A stretch of DNA of 64,000 nt. Origin: Thalassomonas sp. RHCl1. GTDB taxonomy: Bacteria > Pseudomonadota > Gammaproteobacteria > Enterobacterales > Alteromonadaceae. Positions 17,866 through 26,722 of the stretch are shown here, piece after piece. A model generated the notes under the pieces. The model had not been told where the DNA came from. It ran no database searches and worked only from the letters and a program-made list of their open reading frames with translations. Every line of letters begins with the position of its first letter. The first letter of the stretch is position 1. The translations under genes were made by a program, and so were the position numbers. The stretch covers positions 62,001-126,000 of the forward strand of contig NZ_CANDNZ010000014.1 of assembly GCF_947387555.1 (NCBI RefSeq). Direction: 5' to 3'.

Positions 17866-19053
17866 TTAGAAAAAGGCCTGAATACCGGTTTGTGCCCGGC
17901 CCAGGATCAGGGCGTGCACGTCATGAGTACCTTCATAGGTGTTCACCGCTTCCAGGTTCATCACATGGCGGATCACATGGAACTCATCGCTGATACCGTT
18001 ACCGCCGTGCATATCACGGGCAGTACGGGCAATGTCCAGTGCCTTGCCGCAAGAATTGCGTTTAACCAAAGAGATGGACTCTGGCGCCAAGGTACCGGCA
18101 TCCATCAAACGACCCACCTGCAGACAGGCAAACAAACCGGTCGTGATCTCGGTTTGCATATCCGCCAGTTTCTTCTGGATTAACTGGGTAGAGGCCAACG
18201 GCTTACCGAACTGCTCGCGGTCTAAAGTATATTGGCGGGCGGCATGCCAGCAGAACTCGGCAGCACCCAGGGCGCCCCAGGAAATACCGTAACGGGCTTT
18301 ATTCAAACAACCAAACGGACCGGATAAACCTTTGGCATTAGGTAACATTTGCTCGGCAGGCACAAAAACATTGTCCATGACGATTTCACCGGTAATGGAA
18401 GCTCTTAACGAGAACTTACCTTCGATTTTCGGCGCAGATAACCCTTCCATGCCTTTTTCTAAAATAAAGCCGCGGATGACGCCGTCAAGCTTGGCCCAGA
18501 CAATAAAAATATCGGCAATCGGTGAGTTAGTGATCCACATTTTAGTACCGCTGATGCGGTAGCCGCCGTCAACCGCCACCGCTTTGGTCGCCATGCTCGC
18601 CGGATCTGAACCTGAGTTCGGCTCGGTTAAACCAAAACAGCCGATCAGCTCAGCCGTCGCCAGCTTAGGCAAATACTTCATTTTCTGCTCTTCGCTGCCG
18701 TAGGCATAAATAGGATGCATCACCAGGGAAGACTGCACGCTCATGGCACTGCGGTAACCGCTGTCGACCCTTTCCACTTCACGCGCCACCAGGCCGTAAA
18801 CCACAGAGTTAGTACCGGCACAGCCGTATTTTTCCGGGATAGTACAACCCAATAACCCCAGCTCGCCCAGCTCCTTCATGATATTGACATCGAACGTTTC
18901 ATTGCGGTTGGCTTCAAGCACCCGCGGCATTAACTTTTCCTGACAGTATTGATGGGCACTGTCGCGGATCAACCGCTCTTCTTCGCTCAGCAGCGAATCA
19001 AGTAATAGCGGATCTTCCCAGTTAAAAGATGGGCGTGTAGCTGAATTAGACAT
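17866..19053 (-). CDS. gcdH: Acyl-CoA dehydrogenase, glutaryl-CoA dehydrogenase-like
   Basis: 395 residues, the normal GcdH length. FAD-binding segments are [13 protein letters not shown] and [16 protein letters not shown]. The catalytic Glu is in [16 protein letters not shown] near residue 370. [20 protein letters not shown] contains the Arg-Ser pair that in glutaryl-CoA dehydrogenase contacts the distal carboxylate of the substrate. The enzyme would oxidise and decarboxylate glutaryl-CoA to crotonyl-CoA, passing electrons to ETF, a late step in lysine and tryptophan breakdown. It is first in the operon with the E1 and FabD-like genes, divergent from a LysR gene. Confidence 0.85.
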   Translation of the reverse strand: MSNSATRPSFNWEDPLLLDSLLSEEERLIRDSAHQYCQEKLMPRVLEANRNETFDVNIMKELGELGLLGCTIPEKYGCAGTNSVVYGLVAREVERVDSGYRSAMSVQSSLVMHPIYAYGSEEQKMKYLPKLATAELIGCFGLTEPNSGSDPASMATKAVAVDGGYRISGTKMWITNSPIADIFIVWAKLDGVIRGFILEKGMEGLSAPKIEGKFSLRASITGEIVMDNVFVPAEQMLPNAKGLSGPFGCLNKARYGISWGALGAAEFCWHAARQYTLDREQFGKPLASTQLIQKKLADMQTEITTGLFACLQVGRLMDAGTLAPESISLVKRNSCGKALDIARTARDMHGGNGISDEFHVIRHVMNLEAVNTYEGTHDVHALILGRAQTGIQAFF

Positions 19054-19159
19054 GAAAAAGCACCTTAAAGTTATCGAGTAATTACATATCTTTTCGATAC
19101 TAATAAAAAGGTAGCCAAAGTTAAAATATATATTTCCTTTATCAGATATAGGAGTAAAC

Positions 19160-19173
19160 TATACCTAGCTATA
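19160..19173. promoter_or_regulatory. Imperfect palindrome between gcdH and lysR
   Basis: TATACCTAGCTATA, centred on CTAG, in the 198-bp divergent gap. It is a candidate site for the LysR protein encoded at 19252. Partial copies (CTATA, TAGCTATA) lie around it. Confidence 0.35.
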
Positions 19174-19251
19174 CACTAGATAAACAAAGCCACAGCCAAT
19201 GGTCAGACCATTAATTTTTAAAATTTTCTTTAAGAAGATGAGCTTAGCTAT

Positions 19252-20082
19252 ATGGATTTAAGAAGCCTGCAATATTTTGTCGCCGTTTTTGAAAAACGCA
19301 GCTTTAGCGCCGCCGCAAAAACTTGCTATGTAGCCCAACCGTCGATCTCCGCAGCCGTGGCTCAACTGGAGCAGCATTTAAATACCAGTTTGTTTAACCG
19401 CCATGCCCGCGGCGTCAACCCCACCAACAGCGGCGATAAACTCTATCCGCTAGCGAAACAACTGATCGGCCAGGCAGATGCCATTAAAACCGTATTTACC
19501 GAGCGCAGCGTTAAACAACCCTTTTATCTCGGCGTTACCAAAGGACTGGGAGTAAAGCGCATGAGCGCGCTGTTAAAAGACTTTACCTCAGCCGAAGAGC
19601 AGGTTGAGCTGACCTTAGTCCCCCACACCGAGCCGTGCGATGCCCGTATCATTATCAAGGAAGAGCTGAAAGAGCAGGAAACCCACTGGTCGCTGTGGCA
19701 AGAGGATTACCTGCTGGCACTACCCTACAACCATATCCTCTCTTTGCAGGACAGCATAAAATTACGGGATCTCGACGGCCTGCCTTTTATCCAACGTACA
19801 CCCTGCACCGAGTGGGACACCCTGAGCGATGCCCTGACCCTGGAAGGGATCAGTGTCGATACCCGGGCCAAAATCCAAACCATAGATTACGCCCTCGGCC
19901 TGGTACAGGCCGGGTTGGGCTGCGCCCTAGTGCCCGCCCATCCGGAAATTATCAGCAAAACCGATGTGGTGTTCAAGCCGATAGAAGGGTTGAGGCTGAT
20001 GCGGGAGACCGTACTTGCCTATCAGCAGCCATCGGATATTATCAACACCTTATTGCAGCTGGTGTTAAAACACAGGCAATAG
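19252..20082 (+). CDS. LysR-family regulator, probable regulator of the gcdH operon
   Basis: 276 residues, slightly short for the family (~300). The winged helix-turn-helix occupies residues 1-60 (DLRSLQYFVAVFEKRSFSAA and QPSISAAVAQLEQHLNTSLF). The ligand-binding domain starts with QPFYLGVTKGLGVKRMSALL. It is transcribed away from gcdH, the usual arrangement for a LysR protein and its target, so control of the catabolic operon is likely but inferred. The next gene begins about 100-290 bp downstream on the same strand. Confidence 0.87.
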   Translation: MDLRSLQYFVAVFEKRSFSAAAKTCYVAQPSISAAVAQLEQHLNTSLFNRHARGVNPTNSGDKLYPLAKQLIGQADAIKTVFTERSVKQPFYLGVTKGLGVKRMSALLKDFTSAEEQVELTLVPHTEPCDARIIIKEELKEQETHWSLWQEDYLLALPYNHILSLQDSIKLRDLDGLPFIQRTPCTEWDTLSDALTLEGISVDTRAKIQTIDYALGLVQAGLGCALVPAHPEIISKTDVVFKPIEGLRLMRETVLAYQQPSDIINTLLQLVLKHRQ

Positions 20083-20370
20083 CCCTTGCAATAAGTTATG
20101 AGCTTATCCACGGCGTACTTCACGATAAGCAAGCGGTAACAGCTTCTTGAATAACATGGGTAAAATGCATAGACTGTTCACTTTATGAGCAATGGATTTT
20201 GCATACAAATAACATCATTGGAGGATGTTCTTTTGCTTAAACGCTTTTCCCAAAAAAAACAATCCTCTGTGATAAGTGCATTACTTCATTCCCGCAAGTT
20301 TCAGTTCATCATCGCTATTGTTGTTATTTTGTTCTTCACGTTCTTGATAAAACCACAGGAGGTACAAGCC

Positions 20371-20880
20371 ATGTTTGGCATTTTTAAACGTTATGAGGTT
20401 GAAATGTCCCCTGAGGTACGCGGTCGTATCACAAACAACGGTAACCCCTTGGCAGGTATACAGGTAGCCCGCAGCCTTTCTTATGAGGGGTTCCAAAAAG
20501 GTAAAGAGCAACTGGAACATACCACGACCGATGCCGATGGTCGCTTTTCATTCAAACCGCTGATGGTGAAGTCACGCCTACCGGGGGATTTGTTCGGCCA
20601 AAATATGCTGGTTTGGCAAGCTGTTTATGTTGAACACGACGAACAGCTCTACCACCTTTGGTCCACCCATAAGATATGGCACCCGGTAAAACCTCTGTCC
20701 GAGTTATTAATTCAACTTAACTGTGATTTACAAGACAAGAAAGTTCAACATGAAATAAATACCTTGGATTATGGAGGTATGTCATCTCAGGTAGTTGGCT
20801 CTATCTGCCACTGGCAAGGAGAGCGAATATCCACCTATTATAACAATGAGCTTATTTCATCTTATGATGAAATAAAATAA
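20371..20880 (+). CDS. DUF6795 domain protein paired with a lipase
   Basis: 169 residues from ATG 20371, which has a near-perfect AGGAGG eight bases upstream and the start MFGIFKRYEVEMSPEVRG typical of the family. The domain looks like a carboxypeptidase-regulatory/transthyretin beta-sandwich (GRITNNGNPLAGIQVARSL, TTTDADGRFSFKPL). The same frame is open upstream to ATG 20185 (TTG 20233 is another start, after GGAGG) and would add a hydrophobic segment, FIIAIVVILFFTFLI, ending EVQA like a signal sequence. The protein may thus be cytoplasmic or exported. It lies 38 bp before a class-3 lipase gene. DUF6795 proteins often neighbour such lipases; an adaptor or immunity role is inference. Confidence 0.72.
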   Translation: MFGIFKRYEVEMSPEVRGRITNNGNPLAGIQVARSLSYEGFQKGKEQLEHTTTDADGRFSFKPLMVKSRLPGDLFGQNMLVWQAVYVEHDEQLYHLWSTHKIWHPVKPLSELLIQLNCDLQDKKVQHEINTLDYGGMSSQVVGSICHWQGERISTYYNNELISSYDEIK

Positions 20881-20918
20881 CCATTAACGGCATTACCTCA
20901 ATATTTTAAGGATGAAAT

Positions 20919-22079
20919 ATGAAAGCCATTTCCCCCCGGGTCGCTTCAGATTTAGCCTTGGCATCCTATCGCATCAAAGGAACCTTACCCAAAGGATATG
21001 AACTAAAGCTCAAATCAGAGACTCAGCAACATTTCAGTTTTGATTTATCCAAACATATCTATAAAGGCACTTCCGGTGGTTTTTTTTGGCGGCAAGAAAC
21101 CGGCTTTGCTTTAATTGGCCAGGGAAAAAGCCAGCAACATGCCCAGGATCATGTGATTGCCATCAGGGGCACCGATAGCCTGGCCGATGCGCTAACTGAC
21201 GTCACCTGCCACAGTACCAATAGCGATAACGGTACTTCGGTCCATACCGGCTTTCAAAGCAGTTTTGCTTCATTAAGACCCGGCTTATATGCCTATTTAA
21301 ATCAATGGGAAATCCGACGACAACAGGGAGTTATCCATTGTGTCGGTCACAGCCTTGGCGGCGCACTGGCAGCCTTAACCGCCGACTGGATCAAGGCTGA
21401 ATTTGATAAAACCGTCTACCTCTACACCTTCGGTGCTCCCCGCGTAGGTAAAAAAGATTTTGCCAATAGCACCAGCACCCGGGTAGATGAAATGTTTCGC
21501 TGTGTTCACGGAGCCGATCCTGTACCTAAAGTTCCTATTTGGCCATTTTTCCATGCCCCCTTAAATGGCAATGAATACCTGTTATCACGCGCCCAGGGTA
21601 TCGATTTTAACGCACACTCTATGCCCGCAGGACCAGGTTATATAAATACTGCAGATCACAATGATTGGGAGGGACTATACCGCCAGTCGGCAACAACAGT
21701 GAGCCAGCGCGTGGTACTCAATTACCAAAACCGTATCCACACCACCTACTCAGCCCATTGGGCTGATAAAATTGCCGCGGCATTAATGACTATCATGATA
21801 GACGGTGGCGCCACCGCTATAGTGGCAAGCCTACAGGTAGCTGGAACTTCCATAGGCACGGTATATGATGTGATGGCCAGGACTTTAGTGGATATAGTTA
21901 AAATTGCCGATAAACTCAAAGAGCAAGTAAAAGCCTTATTGGGACATATGTTGGTTTTTGCAGGCAGAGGCGCCAATATCACCATAGAATTTACCGAAAA
22001 ATTCATCCGCTGGGTCTTTAGCGTCACCATAGGCCGGTTAAATAGAGCTGCCAGGCAGGCGTTAAAACAAAACTCATGA
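20919..22079 (+). CDS. Class-3 lipase with hydrophobic C-terminal region, candidate antibacterial effector
   Basis: 386 residues. The lipase domain covers ~1-260: oxyanion strand HVIAIRGTDSLADALTD, nucleophile motif GHSLGG (Ser145), probable catalytic Asp200 in HGADPVPKVP and His247 in TADHNDWEGLY. There is no signal peptide. The last ~110 residues are unusual: several hydrophobic or amphipathic stretches (ALMTIMIDGGATAIVASLQV, ALLGHMLVFAG) that could insert in membranes. No-signal lipases with such tails next to DUF6795 and small membrane proteins resemble Tle-type phospholipase effectors of type VI secretion. No VgrG, PAAR or other secretion gene is in the window, so this is a candidate only. 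RBS AAGGATG precedes the start. Confidence 0.8.
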   Translation: MKAISPRVASDLALASYRIKGTLPKGYELKLKSETQQHFSFDLSKHIYKGTSGGFFWRQETGFALIGQGKSQQHAQDHVIAIRGTDSLADALTDVTCHSTNSDNGTSVHTGFQSSFASLRPGLYAYLNQWEIRRQQGVIHCVGHSLGGALAALTADWIKAEFDKTVYLYTFGAPRVGKKDFANSTSTRVDEMFRCVHGADPVPKVPIWPFFHAPLNGNEYLLSRAQGIDFNAHSMPAGPGYINTADHNDWEGLYRQSATTVSQRVVLNYQNRIHTTYSAHWADKIAAALMTIMIDGGATAIVASLQVAGTSIGTVYDVMARTLVDIVKIADKLKEQVKALLGHMLVFAGRGANITIEFTEKFIRWVFSVTIGRLNRAARQALKQNS

Positions 22080-22119
22080 TACAGAGCTCTTTTTATATCA
22101 AGGTGTTAAGGAGGCACAA

Positions 22120-22533
22120 ATGGGTCTTGTCTTAGCACCCTTGATTATTTTCTGGCTGGCGCTAGCCTTTTATTCATTGAATATGGGCTATGCATTAATA
22201 AACGATTCAACCTGGTATCCAGATGCCGTTTCTGTCGCAGCCATTGCGCTTTTCTCTTTAGTAATTTATCTCCGCCTCGGCTTCGCCAGATTTAAAGGCA
22301 GGAAAAAGCTCTTGGTATTTGAAATACCAATATACTTTACCACCAATAAAGCATCATTTTTCCTGATCATTTTCGCTATACTAGCACACAAGTTTGGCTC
22401 AGATTACCTCAGCCATGAATACCTCAAACCTATACCATTTATACTGGCATTCACGATTTCTTTCGCCGCCATCATTGGTACTTTTTATTCAGAAATATTT
22501 ATAAAAAAACATAAGATAAATCAAATACATTAA
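22120..22533 (+). CDS. Small four-helix membrane protein downstream of the lipase
   Basis: 137 residues, strong AAGGAGG before ATG 22120. Hydrophobic segments lie near residues 3-26, 36-55, 77-93 and 103-125. No known motif. It begins 40 bp after the lipase stop on the same strand, so the three genes from 20371 form an operon. A protein that guards the membrane against the lipase (immunity) is one possible reading; simple cotranscription of an unrelated protein is the other. Confidence 0.6.
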   Translation: MGLVLAPLIIFWLALAFYSLNMGYALINDSTWYPDAVSVAAIALFSLVIYLRLGFARFKGRKKLLVFEIPIYFTTNKASFFLIIFAILAHKFGSDYLSHEYLKPIPFILAFTISFAAIIGTFYSEIFIKKHKINQIH

Positions 22534-22866
22534 CAACCTTAACAAAATAAAAAGCATGATTTAGCATACGCTTAGCCATTTTGTATTCCCTTGAAAAAAT
22601 AGAAACTTTTCAAACAGGCAATCCCCCACAATTAACTGGTAGTGTTTATTCCATATTCATACGATTAAAACTTGCTAAAACCGCCATAAAACAACACCCC
22701 TTTACCGTCATATGCATATAAAACGCTTTTAACTATACATATTGTTACTATATATAGAAAACTCATTTTTATATCCATATTGTTACTCGGTGCAATTTAA
22801 AATCGGGTGAGCTTTCACCTGCCCTTGATTCGGGTTAGCGGTAACTCACCCGCCATTTTTCCTCCG
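22534..22866. other. AT-rich convergent intergenic region
   Basis: 333 bp between the lipase operon (+) and a small minus-strand operon. CATATTGTTACT occurs twice in direct orientation (22738-22749 and 22776-22787). No gene seen. The right end holds the terminator described separately. Confidence 0.5.
22804..22852 (-). terminator. Stem-loop downstream of the small minus-strand operon
   Basis: CGGGTGAG / CTCACCCG arms with a 33-nt structured loop, followed on the minus strand by ATTTTAAATT. It sits 14 bp past the stop at 22867. Confidence 0.55.
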
Positions 22867-23166
22867 TTACTCTTGCGGTTTAAGCTTGAGAGCGCGCAAA
22901 CCCGTGTGGATATTGTCTATTTTCTCCCGATAGCCGATAACCTGATATTTAAGCCAAAAATTAATATGTCTAATACCTTCAATGGTGTCCGGGGTGATAC
23001 ATTCAGGCTCACGGGCAACCGCAGCGAAAGCATCAAAGAGAAAGGCGCACTCCTCACTGAATTTGCCAAAGTCGTCACAGAGGTCGAGACTTTCGCCCGC
23101 AAGCTTGCTTCTTTTGGCTTCATATTCAAGCAAAACCTCTTGGCTTATTGACACTAAATCAGACAT
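22867..23166 (-). CDS. Small acidic protein of unknown function, second gene of a coupled pair
   Basis: 99 residues, helical and acidic (SQEVLLEYEAKRSKLAGESL, GIRHINFWLKYQVIGYREKI). No motif recognised. ATG 23166 overlaps the stop of the preceding gene by 8 bp (ATGTCTGA) and has GGGAGG upstream, so translation is probably coupled. Frames on the plus strand across the same DNA are longer but lack a plausible start and start later; the overlapped start and RBS favour this one. Two Cys are present. Confidence 0.6.
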   Translation of the reverse strand: MSDLVSISQEVLLEYEAKRSKLAGESLDLCDDFGKFSEECAFLFDAFAAVAREPECITPDTIEGIRHINFWLKYQVIGYREKIDNIHTGLRALKLKPQE

Positions 23167-23383
23167 GACAGCGCCCTCCCTTGATGGTTAAACAGAGACA
23201 AAAGCTGGAAAAACCGCAATTGCCAAAAGGGATTGCGTGCACTGCACTTTTTTTAGCGGCGGTGGTTTTAGCTGCACTTGTTTCAGTTACATGATTGACT
23301 GACGGATGTCGGGGGGTTGGTATATTTTCTGTTAAAGAAACTTTAACCGAGTGAAACTCTGGCATATCATTAGGGTTAGCCAT
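23159..23383 (-). CDS. Small protein of unknown function with Cys-containing C-terminus
   Basis: 74 residues. The N-terminal half is hydrophilic (MANPNDMPEFHSVKVSLTEN, then IPTPRHPS), the middle is Ala/Thr/Lys rich (SAAKTTAAKK), and the end carries four Cys (GNCGFSSFCLCLTIKGGRC). ATG 23383 has GAGGT eight bases upstream, which supports a real gene. This leader-linker-Cys-rich-tail shape is what a secreted or modified peptide precursor can look like, but no maturation enzyme or transporter is adjacent. A stem-loop lies 33 bp upstream in the leader. Confidence 0.5.
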   Translation of the reverse strand: MANPNDMPEFHSVKVSLTENIPTPRHPSVNHVTETSAAKTTAAKKSAVHAIPFGNCGFSSFCLCLTIKGGRCHV

Positions 23384-23415
23384 GGTGGATACCTCACTAG
23401 TATCTGTTGTGGTTA

Positions 23416-23449
23416 GCTGCTTCTGAGTGCCTCTACACTCAGGGGCAGC
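23416..23449. promoter_or_regulatory. Long stem-loop in the leader of the small operon
   Basis: GCTGC-tt-CTGAGTG / CACTCAG-gg-GCAGC around a 6-nt loop. The tt/gg pairs are G-U in plus-strand RNA but mismatched (CC/AA) in minus-strand RNA. It sits 33 bp before the start of the gene at 23383. Confidence 0.5.
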
Positions 23450-24099
23450 GCTTAACGGTTCGCCGGTATTTTGCCGGTTCGCCTTTACTTGTTGTCAACT
23501 CTTTTCAAGCTCTTTCAAGCGCCTTTTAAGCGTTTGATGAGTAAGTAAAAAAAACACCTCCGCTGCTTGCTGGCAAAACGTTATTTGCCCCTTAAAGGTA
23601 TAGTACAAAATACTATATATATCCACAGTATTCGGCTGTATTTTTGACGGCACATCAAGATGAAAATTGACGGGAACAAGGTATTTTCACCGGGTTCATT
23701 CACCGGGCGACAGCGGGTCACGGCAGGTACCCAACGCTATTATTAATCCTCAAGGGCAGGGGCGGGTTTTGATTGTGCTGTAATAGCAAACGCAATAAAG
23801 CAGTGACCTAGGTTCAATAAGGATAAAGAGTCAAGTTCACCGCTTTATCATTCCAGACTAAAGCTAGACATCTAAGCCCTTGCAAGCAAGGCGCAAGCTT
23901 GCTCCCGACATTAATCTTGGCAATTAGCACCGTTTGCCGAGCAGCACACTTATTGGCACTGAGCGCAACGAAGAAATTGATTATTTAGCCCATTAAAAGA
24001 GGTTAATACATGATTTCGTTTGCTATTATTGCTCCTTGATAAAAAGAACCAAACAAATCAAGCTATCATCGCTGCTTAATTTCAGATAGAGCAATAGAT
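23450..24099. other. Gene-free region before the SWIM protein gene
   Basis: 650 bp. Near the left end GCCGGT and CGCC motifs repeat (23460-23485), followed by short TTTCAAG direct repeats near 23500. The rest is unremarkable and includes the promoter region of the gene at 24100. No ORF with a plausible start. Confidence 0.4.
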
Positions 24100-25809
24100 A
24101 TGGATATAGATATAGATAAATCAATACTCATTCGTCTCGCCGGAGAAGGCGCATACCAAAGAGGCGTCAAGGTATATCAAAGCGGGGCTGTATTATCTGT
24201 TAGGGAAAAATCAAATCATATCCTGGCTAAAGTCGAAGGCACAGAGACTTATCAGGTAACCCTGCAAATAACCGATAAAGTATTAGATGGCAGTTGCAAT
24301 TGTCCGGCTTCTGAAAATTTTGACTTTTGTAAGCATTGTGTCGCCACAGCCCTGGCTTATCAGGAAAGACAAACCGAGCAGGATAGCCTTCAAAATGGTG
24401 CTCCCCTTGAGCGTATCCAAGCCTATATCAATCAATTGTCTGAGCAGGAAACAAAAGAGGCCTTATTTCAGCTGATAGGCGATGATGATTTACTTACCCG
24501 CAAATGGCAGTTAAAGGCCGATAATGCTGCTGGAGCTATCGATACCAAGCAACTGAAAAAACAAATCACCCAAGCCCTGCCATATCGCAGCATCTGGGAG
24601 TACAGCAAAGTTCGCAACTACTTTGTCAGAGCCGAGACGACACTTGAGCCCATTTTTGACATCTTCACCACGCTCAAGAGTGAAGATGCCTTTTCCCTTT
24701 GCCAGTATATGTCTCAGCGGTTAAATAAAGTATTGGAACGCCTGGATGATTCAGGGGGCTACCGTTACAGCCTGGAAGAGCAGATCAATGAACAGCTGAC
24801 AACACTGTTTAAGCAACTGCCATGGGCAGCCGATAAAAAGTCGCAGTTTTTACTCCAGGCGCTTTTAAATGAAGATGATTATATGGTTTATCCCGAAATT
24901 CCGGGAGACTTTCTCGACAGCGCTACACCTGAGGTCAACACACTATTTTATCAGGCTATTCAAAAGGCATGGGATGCCTTGCCTGAGTTGGCGATTGACG
25001 CCGGTTATGATGAACAAAGGCCATATAACAGATTGCTTTATATCCTATTGGCACAGGCGAAAACCGAAGAAAACCTTTCCGGGATGATCACATTAAAAAC
25101 TAAAGTTGCTGTACATGTTCGTGACTTTATTGAGCTTGCCGAACTGAACCTGACTCAAGAGCATATAGAACAAGCACAATTATGGCTTAACAAAGCCCAG
25201 CAGCATCCGGATAAGTTTCGCCATGTTATCGCAATCAAACAATTAACAATAAAGTTATTGCTAGCCAGACAACAACCTTTAGCAGCATTAGAAATTCAAT
25301 GGGAAATATTTACTAAAACAGAACTTTTTGAAGATTATCAAAAGCTGCTGACGTTGACCGAACAAGCCGGAGAAGATACTACTGCATGTTACCAACAGGC
25401 AGAATCCGTGCTACTCAAAAACAGCACCGACAAACAACATAACCATTGGCATGCTCCCGGCTACAGTCTGGTTGACTTTTACATAAAGAACAATCAAATA
25501 GAAAAAGCAGCAAGCTATGCAATCAATAATAAAACCGATAGCGAACAGCTAAAACTCATTGCCGGGAAAATCATGCCAACGGATGCCAACTTAGCCTTCA
25601 GCTTTTATCAACGGCTTGTTATGCTTTATCCGCAACAAACCAATAATGAAGCATACCAACGGACAGTGGATACGCTAACAGAATTAAAACAAGGTTTACC
25701 CAAGAGCAGTCACTGGGATAGCAAGTTTATGACCCTGGTTGAAGAGGTAAGGCAGGCATACAAAGCCAAGCGTAATTTAATGAAGTTATTAAAGCAACAT
25801 TTTGCCTGA
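24100..25809 (+). CDS. SWIM zinc-finger protein with helical repeats
   Basis: 569 residues. A SWIM zinc finger sits near the N-terminus: Cys66, Cys68, Cys77 and His79 in CNCPASENFDFCKHC (CxCx8CxH). The remaining ~450 residues are alpha-helical and read like TPR/HEAT-type repeats (EHIEQAQLWLNKAQQHPDKF, ARQQPLAALEIQWEIF). SWIM domains bind DNA or proteins; in bacteria they occur alone like this or beside SNF2-family helicases, of which none is here. Function unknown, cytoplasmic. A strong terminator follows. Confidence 0.8.
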   Translation: MDIDIDKSILIRLAGEGAYQRGVKVYQSGAVLSVREKSNHILAKVEGTETYQVTLQITDKVLDGSCNCPASENFDFCKHCVATALAYQERQTEQDSLQNGAPLERIQAYINQLSEQETKEALFQLIGDDDLLTRKWQLKADNAAGAIDTKQLKKQITQALPYRSIWEYSKVRNYFVRAETTLEPIFDIFTTLKSEDAFSLCQYMSQRLNKVLERLDDSGGYRYSLEEQINEQLTTLFKQLPWAADKKSQFLLQALLNEDDYMVYPEIPGDFLDSATPEVNTLFYQAIQKAWDALPELAIDAGYDEQRPYNRLLYILLAQAKTEENLSGMITLKTKVAVHVRDFIELAELNLTQEHIEQAQLWLNKAQQHPDKFRHVIAIKQLTIKLLLARQQPLAALEIQWEIFTKTELFEDYQKLLTLTEQAGEDTTACYQQAESVLLKNSTDKQHNHWHAPGYSLVDFYIKNNQIEKAASYAINNKTDSEQLKLIAGKIMPTDANLAFSFYQRLVMLYPQQTNNEAYQRTVDTLTELKQGLPKSSHWDSKFMTLVEEVRQAYKAKRNLMKLLKQHFA

Positions 25810-25866
25810 ACAGGTCATAAATAATCTTACCCCTTATAACAATGACAAAATATTCAAATAAGCAGT

Positions 25867-25901
25867 AAGAACATTATCTTGTAATATCAGATAATGTTCT
25901 T
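25867..25901 (+). terminator. Terminator after the SWIM gene
   Basis: AAGAACATTATC / GATAATGTTCTT, perfect 12-bp stem with an 11-nt loop, followed by CTCT. About 60 bp past the stop codon. Confidence 0.75.
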
Positions 25902-26048
25902 CTCTACAGATTCTTACAGTTTCCAACGCTTTTCCCTCAATTCCTTCACTGAATTGAACACAGATAAGTACCTAGAATACACCTGTGCTTAACGATAACC
26001 CCCACCCGATATTCTGCATACCCGGGTGCAAACAACCAGGAGAAGGAA

Positions 26049-26432
26049 ATGAAAACTCTGCTTAGCCACTTGCCTTTAGCTGTTACTGTCGCAGTGCTGG
26101 CGGGCTGCTCCGCCAAACCGCAAAACTCAGGCAGCGAGCAAATATTACTTACCAGCCATAAAGCCGCCGAAAACTGCCGTTTCCTCGGTGAAGTCAGGGG
26201 CACACAGGGTAATTTATTAACCGCCACTTTCACCTCGGATGAGGACTTAATTTTAGGGGCGCGCAACGAACTCAGAAACCAGGCGGCTAAAATGGGCGCC
26301 AACTATGTGGTGCTTGAACAACAAAACCAAAGCATCAATCTCGGCGGTTTTGGCGGCGCTTATAATTCCACCTTATTCGGCAATGCCTATAAATGTCCGC
26401 AACCGGCCATGACCAACAAGGCCAAAAGCTAA
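26049..26432 (+). CDS. DUF4156 family lipoprotein
   Basis: 127 residues. The signal peptide ends in a lipobox, VLAGCSA (Cys19), giving a membrane-anchored lipoprotein. The conserved DUF4156 core is CRFLGEVRGTQGN followed by ARNELRNQAAKMGANYVVLE, also seen in Rcs-type stress lipoproteins. The tail is Gly-rich (INLGGFGGAYNSTLFGNAYK). Role in the envelope is unknown. RBS AGGAGAAGG precedes the start; it is a single gene. Confidence 0.82.
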   Translation: MKTLLSHLPLAVTVAVLAGCSAKPQNSGSEQILLTSHKAAENCRFLGEVRGTQGNLLTATFTSDEDLILGARNELRNQAAKMGANYVVLEQQNQSINLGGFGGAYNSTLFGNAYKCPQPAMTNKAKS

Positions 26433-26722
26433 CGACACTGTTGTAAAGTTATATCCAGGTAAGAAATTGATGCAGTCACAGCGCAAACAAGAAGCTTAAC
26501 TTAACAAACTCAGTTTCTTACAATTTTTAAACAAATTAACTAAAGGAGCAGTCTGCCCAAAGTAACCGCTATTTGTTAACATGTGTGAAATTACTAGCAC
26601 ATAAAAGTTCATTGATTTTATTTTCAAGTGCCGGCGATATAAACCGCCTTTTGCCTCGTCAAACAACTTATTTTGAGGCCGTTGAAAATAGCCAATGAGC
26701 TGATAACAAAGGTTTTGCACAA

